A DNA stretch of 60,376 nucleotides, from NCBI GenBank assembly GCA_003565295.1, contig PXCO01000193.1, positions 1-60,376 of the forward strand, given 5' to 3'. The number at the start of each line of letters is the position of its first letter. Position 1 is the stretch's first letter. Position numbers and translations under genes: made by a program. The notes under the pieces were generated by a model. It did no database searches and had not been told where the DNA came from. It saw only the letters and a program-made list of their open reading frames with translations. This stretch comes from Cyclobacteriaceae bacterium (lineage in GTDB: Bacteria; Bacteroidota; Bacteroidia; Cytophagales; Cyclobacteriaceae). Below, piece by piece: positions 46,622 to 54,560 of the stretch.

Positions 46622-47497
46622 ATGAACAACCCAATAAACCGAAGGGATTTTATGAAGAAGGGGCTCCTCGCTGGGGTAGCCGTCAGCAGCCTTCACCTTC
46701 CCCAATTAGTGGCTCAGGATCATGGTATGAAGCTAGGCCTGGTCACCTATCAATGGGGGAAAGACATGACCTTGCCCGAGTTAATCTCTGCTTGTGAACG
46801 TACCGGATTCAGAGGCGTGGAATTAAGGACACAGCATGCCCATGCCGTGGAGGTTAACCTGTCCAAAAAGGAAAGAAAGGCAGTGAAGAAAAGGTTTGAA
46901 GACAGCAGGGTCACCTGTGTGGGCTATGGGAGTAACTACGAATACCATAGTCCTGATCCCGCAGAACTGAAGAAGAACATTGATGGCACCAAGGCATATA
47001 TTGAGCTTTGCAAAGACATAGGTGCCACAGGCTTGAAGGTAAAGCCCAACACCCTTCCTGAGGGTGTGGCAAGGGAAAAAACCATCGCTCAAATTGCCCG
47101 CTCGCTCAATGAGGTAGGCAAATATGCCCAAGATTTCGACCAATTGATAAGGGTAGAGGTGCACGGCAGGATCACCCAAGAACTTCCGGTGATGAAGGAG
47201 ATTTTTGATCAGGTGACCGAATCCAATGTGGTTATTTGTTGGAACAGTAATGATACTGATCTGAAGGACCCCGGATTAGAGGCCAATTTTAATATGGTGA
47301 AGCAATGGATTGGGGATACCACGCACTGCAGGGCCTTTAGTGAAACGGATTACCCCTTCGAAAAGCTTTTTGGCTTGCTCAAGGGTTCCGGGTACAAAGG
47401 CTGGATACTGCTGGAAGCTCACAGCGATCCCCAGGATAAAATTGCGGCCATGAACCGGGAAAAGAAACTATTCAACGAAATGATGAGCAGAGTGTGA
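46622..47497 (+). CDS. Tat-exported TIM-barrel sugar isomerase/epimerase-like protein
   Basis: A 291-residue protein with a twin-arginine signal (NRRDFMKKG, then a hydrophobic stretch to residue 31). The mature part is a xylose isomerase-like TIM barrel: KLGLVTYQWG, GFRGVELRT, GLKVKP, RVEVHGR (Glu metal ligand), VVICWNSND and WILLEAHS (second Glu). This places it in the sugar phosphate isomerase/epimerase superfamily. Exported members are common in Bacteroidota and some work with Gfo/Idh/MocA proteins on oxidised sugars. The substrate here is unknown. The next gene, a Tat-exported oxidoreductase, starts 68 nt on. Confidence 0.85.
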   Translation: MNNPINRRDFMKKGLLAGVAVSSLHLPQLVAQDHGMKLGLVTYQWGKDMTLPELISACERTGFRGVELRTQHAHAVEVNLSKKERKAVKKRFEDSRVTCVGYGSNYEYHSPDPAELKKNIDGTKAYIELCKDIGATGLKVKPNTLPEGVAREKTIAQIARSLNEVGKYAQDFDQLIRVEVHGRITQELPVMKEIFDQVTESNVVICWNSNDTDLKDPGLEANFNMVKQWIGDTTHCRAFSETDYPFEKLFGLLKGSGYKGWILLEAHSDPQDKIAAMNREKKLFNEMMSRV

Positions 47498-47565
47498 TTT
47501 CAGGCCCATCTATTGAACTTTCGTAATATCCAACAAAGCAATTCAATTACAGTAAACTTATAATA

Positions 47566-48939
47566 ATGACACAAAGAAGAGATTTTATTAAAAAAAGCTT
47601 AATGGGCAGTGCAGGGATAGCTGTGGCAGGGATGAGCATGAGCGCAAAATCCTACGGTAAAATTTTGGGTGCCAATGACAGGATGCATATTTCCATCATT
47701 GGTATACGTGGGCAGGGCACCAACCACATCAACCAGTTTTGCAAACTCAAGGAAAGCAGGAATGTGGTCATCAAAAACCTGTGCGATGTGGATGAGGATA
47801 CCTGGGCAGGCAAGGTGAAGCTGGTACAGGACCAGACCGGGGACAAGCCCGAGACCTCCTACGATATGCGGAAGGTCTTTGATGATAAAGAGATAGATGC
47901 TGTTTCCTTTGCTACTCCTAACCATTGGCATGCCTTGGGCACCATCTGGGCTTGTCAGGCCGGAAAGCATGTGTACATAGAAAAACCCTCCAGCCATAAT
48001 GTCTTTGAAGGACGGAAAATGATAGAGGCGGCAAGGAAATATGACCGTATCGTTCAGGTAGGTTTCCAAAACCGATCCATCGCCAACGTGATGGAAGCCA
48101 TGAAATTCCTGCACGAAGGAGGTATTGGAGATGTTTATATGGCCAGAGGCCTATGCTATAAGCCAAGGAATTCATTTGGCATTGCAAAGGACAGCGCACC
48201 TCCGAAGAACCTTCACTATGACCTATGGCTTGGCCCGGCTCCCTACAGGACCTACAATGAAAAGCGGGGTCATTACAACTGGCACTGGCATTGGGACACT
48301 GGTAACGGGGACACCGGCAACCAGGGTCCGCATCAATTTGATATCGCTCGATGGGGTATGAATAAGAATGAACATCCTGTGCATGTTTATTCCACAGGTG
48401 GTATATATGGCATGACTTCTCAGGAATGCTCTCAGGAGACCCCAAATACCCAGACCTCTATTTTCAAGTATGCGGACGGGAAGATTTTGGAATTCGAAAC
48501 CAGAGGCAGATACACCAATGGGGAGTCTCATCTTGGCATCCATATCGGTAACATATTCTATGGCACTGATGGCTACCTTGAGCTAAACGGGAGTACCTGG
48601 AAAGCCTATAAAAAAGACGAGAAAGAGCCTTTTGCTCAGTCGGCAAAAGAAAAGCCTTCGGGGGGCGGTGGCTCCAATGTATTGGCTGCTCCGGGCGGAT
48701 CTGAGCATTATGCCAATTTCCTGGATGCGATGAGAAATGGGGACCGGTATGACCTGCACTGTGATATCAGAGAGGGACATTACAGTTCGGCGTTACCGCT
48801 TATGGCCAATATTTCCTACAGGCTAAACAGGGGCTTGAATATCATGGGCGAGTATGAAAAGTTCGCCAATGATTCTGAGGCAGATACCTTGCTCACCAGG
48901 CCTAGCCGACCACCTTATGTGGTTCCAGATCAGGTGTAA
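47566..48939 (+). CDS. Tat-exported Gfo/Idh/MocA-family oxidoreductase
   Basis: A 457-residue protein with a twin-arginine signal (TQRRDFIKKSLMG). The NAD(P)-binding Rossmann part is intact: ISIIGIRGQGTNHINQF with GxRGxG, NLCDVDEDT, SFATPNHWHA and the EKP motif in YIEKPSSHNVFEG. QVGFQNRS and a long C-terminal sheet complete the fold. Tat export suggests that the protein folds with its cofactor in the cytoplasm and works in the periplasm. Members dehydrogenate, or transiently oxidise, sugars. It ends the run of closely spaced plus-strand genes; a hairpin terminator follows. Confidence 0.88.
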   Translation: MTQRRDFIKKSLMGSAGIAVAGMSMSAKSYGKILGANDRMHISIIGIRGQGTNHINQFCKLKESRNVVIKNLCDVDEDTWAGKVKLVQDQTGDKPETSYDMRKVFDDKEIDAVSFATPNHWHALGTIWACQAGKHVYIEKPSSHNVFEGRKMIEAARKYDRIVQVGFQNRSIANVMEAMKFLHEGGIGDVYMARGLCYKPRNSFGIAKDSAPPKNLHYDLWLGPAPYRTYNEKRGHYNWHWHWDTGNGDTGNQGPHQFDIARWGMNKNEHPVHVYSTGGIYGMTSQECSQETPNTQTSIFKYADGKILEFETRGRYTNGESHLGIHIGNIFYGTDGYLELNGSTWKAYKKDEKEPFAQSAKEKPSGGGGSNVLAAPGGSEHYANFLDAMRNGDRYDLHCDIREGHYSSALPLMANISYRLNRGLNIMGEYEKFANDSEADTLLTRPSRPPYVVPDQV

Positions 48940-48960
48940 AATGTAATAGAAATTCACATG

Positions 48961-49007
48961 AAGGCTTGTTTATCCTAGACATTTCCGGGATGGACAAGCC
49001 TTTTTTG
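48961..49007 (+). terminator. Rho-independent terminator inside the leader of the 696-residue hydrolase
   Basis: AAGGCTTGT (48961-48969) pairs with ACAAGCCTT (48994-49002), followed by a T-run. It lies 22 nt after the oxidoreductase stop and only about 18 nt before the ATG at 49025, so transcription reaching the hydrolase must pass it. Confidence 0.75.
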
Positions 49008-49024
49008 CTCAACCCATTACAACC

Positions 49025-51115
49025 ATGAATAATCTTTTCTCGAAATTCATCCATTTTCTCTTTATTTTATTCATCCCTTTTGTGCCCATTTACGCCCAAG
49101 AAGACCTCAAGGTAATTCAACCCCATTGGGTAAACTATACGGATGGGCATAACGCATTATACAAGCACCTTACAAAACAGGCACTAAAGCTTTTGGATGA
49201 AAGGCAGGAGAAAATTGCCGCCATCAATCACCTTGAGGGATGGAAGGAACGGCAAAAATTTATAAAAAATGCCTTGAACGAGGTATTGGGGCCATTTCCG
49301 GATAAAACTCCCCTGCACCCTGAGATTACCAGAAGAGTGGAAAAGGGGGAGTTTACCATGGAACACATCGTGTTTCAATCCCAGCCAGGTTTTTATGTGT
49401 CATCTACTCTCTTTATTCCCCAAAACCTTGATGGCCCAGCCCCCACCATTATTTATTGTAGCGGCCATGCCCTGGAGGCCTACAGAAGCTTCACCTATCA
49501 ACACGTGATTTTGAACCTGGTGAAAAAAGGATATGTGGTATTTGCATTCGACCCTGTGGGGCAAGGCGAACGCTTGGAATATTATGATCCAGAGACCTTA
49601 AAACCTACGGTTGGTGGGCCGACCAAGCAGCACTCTTACCCAGGTGCACAGGGGTTCATAGTAGGGAGCACGCAGGCCATGCATATGATATGGGACGGGA
49701 TTAGGGCAGTGGATTACCTGTTGACCCGGCAGGAGGTGGACCCTGAACGGATTGCTATCACCGGTAGGTCAGGTGGTGGTACCCAGTCTTCTTATATCGC
49801 GGCCATGGACGAGCGTATTTATGCCTCGGCTCCCGAGAATTACATTACCAACTTTAAGCGACTGATGCTCACCCATGGCCCTCAAGACGCAGAACAAAAC
49901 TTTATGAGGGGTATTAAGAAGGGACTGGACCATCCTGATCTCTTACTTGTACGAGCTCCAAAACCCAATTTGATGATTACCACCAGCCGGGACATATTCA
50001 ATATTCAGGGAGCTAGGGAAACCGCCATGGAAGTGAAGGGGATATATCAGGCCTATGGTGCAGAACAAAATTTTTTAATGGTAGAGGATGATCTGGGCCA
50101 TGGCTCAACCCTGAAAAACCGGGAAGCCATGTACGCTTTTTTTAATACCCACCTGCGCCACAATGGATCGGTGAAAGACCAGGACATTGACACCCTTTCC
50201 AAAGAAGAACTCCAGGTCACGGCCAAGGGGCAGGTGCTTAGTTCCTACTCCGATGCAAAGCGGGTTTTTGACCTCAATAAAGAACGACTGAAGCAACTAA
50301 CTCCACCTGAGGAATTGAATTTGGCGAAAGTGAAGGAATTAACGGGATATGAGGTGCCCGAAGAGGAAGCTGAGACATTTTTAGTTGGCTGGCATCAGCG
50401 GGAGGGTTATGTGATTGAAAAGCACCTGATGCAGGGAGAGGGAGGGTATTGGTTTCCCTACCTGCTTTTCAGGCCGGAAAAGAAATCAGGAAGAGCCCTA
50501 CTATACCTGGACCCGGATGATAAGGCGATCGACGCAGGCTTGGATGGCCCAATGGATAAACTGGCCAAGGAAGGACATATGGTAATTGTACCAGACTTGA
50601 TAAACATTGGAGAGATGGGGAAAAGTGACTTCACCGGAGATGCAAATTTTGAAGGATTTAGTTATAACCTATGGTTTGGGGCCATGCTGATTGGAAGAAG
50701 CATTGTAGGCATGCAAGCTGGGGATGTGAGCAGATTGGTGGATAATTTATACCAAAAAGAAAACATGGAATCAGTGGCGGGATTGGGCAAGGGGCAGATG
50801 TCATCCGTGTTATTGCATGCCGCAAATTTTAATGAAAGGATAAAGAAAGTGGCCTTTTTAGACCCTATGACTTCTTTTAGGTCGGTGGTGGAGAAGCTTA
50901 ACTATTCGCCAAAGGATATTTCATTTACTGTGGCAGGTTCTTTAGAGACCTATGATTTGCCACAGCTGATGGAAAACTTGAAAGACCGGGATCCTGTGGT
51001 TTTCGGGGAAAAATCCCTGTCCGAGGATTTCCCAAGCCTGGAACCGGAAAGGATAAAGACAACTGTGCAAGGTGAAGCAGCAGAGGTTTCTTTACTGGAG
51101 TGGATGAGGGAATAG
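49025..51115 (+). CDS. Two-domain exported alpha/beta-hydrolase, second domain degenerate
   Basis: A 696-residue exported protein with a signal peptide (residues 1-24, ending YAQ). The first domain is a complete alpha/beta-hydrolase: TIIYCSGHALEAYRSF, VFAFDPVGQGERLEYYD, the nucleophile elbow GRSGGGTQSSYIAAMDERI, acid in TTSRDIFN and His in DDLGHGS. A second hydrolase-like domain from about residue 450 (GRALLYLDPDDKAID, MVIVPDLINIGEMG) has GLGKGQMSS where the GxSxG elbow should be, so it is probably not catalytic. It resembles acetylxylan esterase-like proteins of polysaccharide regions. The terminator in its leader hints at separate control. Confidence 0.8.
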   Translation: MNNLFSKFIHFLFILFIPFVPIYAQEDLKVIQPHWVNYTDGHNALYKHLTKQALKLLDERQEKIAAINHLEGWKERQKFIKNALNEVLGPFPDKTPLHPEITRRVEKGEFTMEHIVFQSQPGFYVSSTLFIPQNLDGPAPTIIYCSGHALEAYRSFTYQHVILNLVKKGYVVFAFDPVGQGERLEYYDPETLKPTVGGPTKQHSYPGAQGFIVGSTQAMHMIWDGIRAVDYLLTRQEVDPERIAITGRSGGGTQSSYIAAMDERIYASAPENYITNFKRLMLTHGPQDAEQNFMRGIKKGLDHPDLLLVRAPKPNLMITTSRDIFNIQGARETAMEVKGIYQAYGAEQNFLMVEDDLGHGSTLKNREAMYAFFNTHLRHNGSVKDQDIDTLSKEELQVTAKGQVLSSYSDAKRVFDLNKERLKQLTPPEELNLAKVKELTGYEVPEEEAETFLVGWHQREGYVIEKHLMQGEGGYWFPYLLFRPEKKSGRALLYLDPDDKAIDAGLDGPMDKLAKEGHMVIVPDLINIGEMGKSDFTGDANFEGFSYNLWFGAMLIGRSIVGMQAGDVSRLVDNLYQKENMESVAGLGKGQMSSVLLHAANFNERIKKVAFLDPMTSFRSVVEKLNYSPKDISFTVAGSLETYDLPQLMENLKDRDPVVFGEKSLSEDFPSLEPERIKTTVQGEAAEVSLLEWMRE

Positions 51116-51296
51116 GGTAAACTTCGTGGATACCCTTATTCCTGTGATGGTTGAACTGTATTGCAACATTGACGTAGTGGTCAAATGAAACACGAAAATG
51201 ACCAAAATTTAATCCGAGAGTTCATCACCGTACTTCGGCATATTTCACCAATAATCCTAATTGCTGATATACCGAAAAATCAAACGGAAGATAAAT

Positions 51297-52061
51297 ATGT
51301 CTAAAACCATCCAGTACGCATCTGACCTTCATTTAGAATTCCCTGCCAACAAGGAATTAATAAAGCGGCGTCCTTTGCAGCCGGAGGGTGAAATATTGGT
51401 GTTGGCAGGCGATATAGTACCTTTCGCGATAATGGATAAGCACCATGATTTCTTCAGTTATGTGGCTGATCATTTCAAGACCACATATTGGCTGCCCGGC
51501 AATCATGAGTATTACCGGTTTGATATTGCCGATAAAAGTGGTGTGCTACATGAGCAAATCCGGAGCAATGTATTGCTGGTGAACAATATTTCGGTGGTGC
51601 AGGAAAATGTAAGATTGATTTTTTCCACCCTTTGGAGCAAAATCAGCAACAGGTATCAGTGGCAGATTGAAAGAGGGTTGAACGATTTCCTTCTCATTAA
51701 GCACAAGGGCTTTCGCTTTTCAGCAGAGCAATACAATCAACTGCACGAGGAGAGTTTGGATTTTCTCCAAACTGAGTTGAGTACGGCCAAAGATGGGAAG
51801 GTGGCAGTCTTCACCCACCACTGTCCCACTTTTTTAAACTACCCTGAGCGATACAAAGGGGATGTGTTGAATGAAGCTTTTGCAGTTGAACTGTACGACC
51901 TGATTGAAGCATCTAATATAGCTTTTTGGGTGTATGGACATCACCACCAGAATATTCCTGAATTTTGTATCGGAAACACCCGGCTTAACACCAACCAATT
52001 GGGAAATGTGCAGCGGAATGAACATGGACTATTTGACACCAATAGTTGCTTTGAGCCATGA
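51297..52061 (+). CDS. Metallophosphoesterase (calcineurin-like)
   Basis: About 254 residues from ATG at 51297; an upstream ATG at 51261 adds 12 basic residues that the family lacks. The metal-binding blocks are complete: YASDLHLEF, LAGDIVPF, LPGNHEYYRF, VFTHHCPTF and YGHHHQNIPEF. There is no signal peptide, so it acts in the cytoplasm. The substrate is unknown; the family includes nucleotide and nucleic-acid phosphoesterases. It stands alone, 181 nt after the hydrolase stop. Confidence 0.88.
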   Translation: MSKTIQYASDLHLEFPANKELIKRRPLQPEGEILVLAGDIVPFAIMDKHHDFFSYVADHFKTTYWLPGNHEYYRFDIADKSGVLHEQIRSNVLLVNNISVVQENVRLIFSTLWSKISNRYQWQIERGLNDFLLIKHKGFRFSAEQYNQLHEESLDFLQTELSTAKDGKVAVFTHHCPTFLNYPERYKGDVLNEAFAVELYDLIEASNIAFWVYGHHHQNIPEFCIGNTRLNTNQLGNVQRNEHGLFDTNSCFEP

Positions 52062-52305
52062 TAGCTAGGATAATAAAGCAAATTCCGCAAAATATAAGGT
52101 GTGACTTTATTGTGCAGGTTAAATGGACTATCCAGGTATAAAGAAAACCCTATACATCAAACTCCAATACTTCACATAATATTTTAAACCTGGTTTTCAT
52201 ACACTTGCCATAGGAGGTAGCTGTAAGTCCAGACCACTGAAATACTCCCTGCCAAAACATTTGGGCAGGGCTATTGCTTACCTTGGTGTATTGACCACAG
52301 TTTTT

Positions 52306-53685
52306 ATGAAAAAGAAAGTAGCCATTGCAGGGGCCACCGGTTATATTGGCAGGTGGTTTATTGACCGGTTTAAGGACAAATACCATATCATTGGGCTCAG
52401 TAGAAGGGAGGTGAAAGAAAACCCTATACCTGAAACCGAATGGAGGCAAGTAGAGCTTTACTCCATCAGTTCCACTATTGAGGCTTTGAAAGGTGTGGAC
52501 TATGCCATTTACCTGGTACACTCCATGAGTGCATCCACAAGGCTCAACCAAGGTAGTTTTGAAGATACCGACCTCATCCTTGCCGATAACTTTGCCAGGG
52601 CGGCAGAGGTTACTGGTGTAGGGCAAATCATCTACATTGGGGGAATTATGCCCAAAGAAGGGGAGCCGGAAAATTGGTCCAGGCACCTGCGAAGCAGGCT
52701 TGAGGTAGAAGAGACCCTAAACAGTAGAAAGCCTAGTATGACCGCTTTAAGGGCCAGCATCATCGTGGGGCCCGGGGGGTCTTCTTTTGATATGATCAAA
52801 AACCTGGTAAGGAAACTACCTGTGATGATCTGCCCTAAATGGACGGAATCAGAAACACAGCCAATATCCCTAAGGGATACCCTTACCATTATAGACGCTT
52901 GTCTGGGCAATGAAAAAGTGTATGGGAAGGCGATAGAAATTGGTAACCCGCAGGTGATGAGCTATAAGGAGATGTTGATACAGACAGCTAGGGTAATGGG
53001 TAAAAAAAGATATATTTTTTCCGTTCCATTTTTTTCACCGGGTTTGTCCAAACTGTGGGTAGGTTTTTTTGGAGAAAGCCCACCTCAACTAGTGTCCCCC
53101 TTAGTGGAAAGTCTCAAGCATACCATGACAGTGAATAAGGAGCTGGAATTTAAAGAGCAGAACCTGGACTATCAGTGTTATGAAGAAGCCGCAAAGTTTG
53201 CCCTGGAAAATACCCGGCAGCCGGACCTGCCCTCGTTTAGTTCATCGGTCAAAGAAAAAAACACGGTAAGAAGTTTGCAGCGCCTGCCCAACCATCAGCG
53301 CAGGTCTGCCCCTTGGGTGGCCAATAGGTACAAAATTTGGTTACCCACCTTTTTTCGTTTTTTCCTACATGCCAAGGAAAACGACCTGGGAACGGTAAGC
53401 ATCTACCTTTGGAAAATTGAAAGACCTATGCTTCAACTCACCCTTGAACCCTCCAGAAGTGATGAAAAACGACAATTGTTCTATATCAGTGGGGGATGGT
53501 TAGTGGGCAGGGTGGATTATGGTTGGCTGGAATTCCGCTCTGTGCTACAGGGTAGGTTCATTATTTCTGCCATTCATGAATTTGTGCCCAAAATTCCCTG
53601 GTTTATCTATGTAAACACTCAGGCAAGGTTACACCTTTGGGTCATGAATAGGTTTGGGAGCTATCTCAAAAAATATGAAGCTTGA
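52306..53685 (+). CDS. NAD(P)H-binding SDR-like protein with DUF2867-like C-terminal domain
   Basis: About 459 residues from ATG at 52306, where the glycine-rich motif AIAGATGYIGRWF starts at once; the frame also opens at TTG 52261. The N-terminal ~280 residues are an atypical SDR: GATGYIG, GVDYAIYLVHSMS, IYIGGIMPKEG and ALRASIIVGPGG. The C-terminal ~120 residues (RYKIWLPTFFRFFLHAKEND, SGGWLVGRVDYGWLEFR) resemble the DUF2867 domain commonly fused to such proteins. The substrate is unknown. It is monocistronic, between the phosphoesterase and a convergent exported protein gene. Confidence 0.78.
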   Translation: MKKKVAIAGATGYIGRWFIDRFKDKYHIIGLSRREVKENPIPETEWRQVELYSISSTIEALKGVDYAIYLVHSMSASTRLNQGSFEDTDLILADNFARAAEVTGVGQIIYIGGIMPKEGEPENWSRHLRSRLEVEETLNSRKPSMTALRASIIVGPGGSSFDMIKNLVRKLPVMICPKWTESETQPISLRDTLTIIDACLGNEKVYGKAIEIGNPQVMSYKEMLIQTARVMGKKRYIFSVPFFSPGLSKLWVGFFGESPPQLVSPLVESLKHTMTVNKELEFKEQNLDYQCYEEAAKFALENTRQPDLPSFSSSVKEKNTVRSLQRLPNHQRRSAPWVANRYKIWLPTFFRFFLHAKENDLGTVSIYLWKIERPMLQLTLEPSRSDEKRQLFYISGGWLVGRVDYGWLEFRSVLQGRFIISAIHEFVPKIPWFIYVNTQARLHLWVMNRFGSYLKKYEA

Positions 53686-53757
53686 GATTCCCTGAATAGG
53701 ACAATGAACATTTTGCCAACAAAATAACCATTCTTTACATTGGCATTTTCAAAAAAA

Positions 53758-53787
53758 CAGTCCATATGGAGTTTGCCATATGGACTG
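53758..53787 (-). terminator. Strong hairpin terminator
   Basis: Perfect 12-bp stem CAGTCCATATGG (53758-53769) with CCATATGGACTG (53776-53787) and a 6-nt loop. On the minus strand it is followed by a seven-T run (complement of 53751-53757), so it mainly terminates the gene ending at 53811. Confidence 0.85.
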
Positions 53788-53810
53788 AAAGGTTTCCTGC
53801 TTGAGAAATT

Positions 53811-54245
53811 TTATCTCAGTAAATTTAAGGGAAAACGGTCTTCTTGGCCTATATCCCTGCTTAGGGGTACCACATCGGTTACGGCAACCCCATTCCAGCG
53901 GATGTCTAAGTGTTTTCTTACCACGTCTCTTTCTCCTCTGAGGATATTCAGCGTGTAGTTACCAGGTTTCAGCCGATTGAAATCAATCAACACATGGTTT
54001 TGACCTGTGTTTTTCACATTAAATTCATACACAAACCTATCAATTTCATCCCTTACCCTGACCGTTACTTCCTTGTCCATAGGAAGTGAGGTCACATCTA
54101 GCTTTGCAAATTTCCCCTGTTTCTCCACAGGTAGTAATAGCTTATCCTCGTGATTACCCGATTTGGCATTTGCCAAGGTGTACAGGGCAAAAACCATTAT
54201 TAAAGCTATAAGTAAAGAAGCGATCCTTTTAAATAGAGTTTTCAT
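53811..54245 (-). CDS. Small exported protein, T9SS sorting-domain-like fold
   Basis: A 144-residue exported protein: hydrophobic signal at residues 9-27 ending ANAKS. The mature part is a single beta-sandwich-like domain with RFVYEFNVKNTGQNHVLIDF and RLKPGNYTLNILRGERDVVRKHL, the LxxGxYxLxI pattern of Por/T9SS type A C-terminal domains, although it forms nearly the whole protein here. No catalytic motif is seen. The gene is preceded by a very AT-rich leader with repeated GTAAAA motifs and ends at a strong terminator. Confidence 0.7.
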   Translation of the reverse strand: MKTLFKRIASLLIALIMVFALYTLANAKSGNHEDKLLLPVEKQGKFAKLDVTSLPMDKEVTVRVRDEIDRFVYEFNVKNTGQNHVLIDFNRLKPGNYTLNILRGERDVVRKHLDIRWNGVAVTDVVPLSRDIGQEDRFPLNLLR

Positions 54246-54560
54246 GGTTCAAAACAATTAGGTAGTAAAACAATATTGGCAACAGTAAAAAATACGATTA
54301 TAATAGTATAATTGTTTCATATGTAAGTAAAAAATATAAATAAAAAGTAAAACACTATTTTAGTAAGTAAAACTCATTTTTATCCCTCTAGCTGTACTTT
54401 TTGGGATTGATTAACTTTTGCAAAACCCGATGAAGCTTCCTAGGAAAGAACTTTTCAGCCCTGCCTTGATAGTTCAATTTCCTTTGGGCCGGAATGGCCT
54501 TTAAAACCTATTAGAGCATAAACCTTTAAATCACTGACATCTATCTCCTTTCATCTTCTA
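54246..54560. other. AT-rich intergenic region with GTAAAA repeats
   Basis: This 315-bp region holds about six copies of GTAAAA between 54246 and 54370 (for example AGTAAGTAAAACTC and TGTAAGTAAAAAAT), upstream of the minus-strand gene at 54245. The remainder toward the isomerase stop has no recognisable feature or terminator. Confidence 0.5.
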
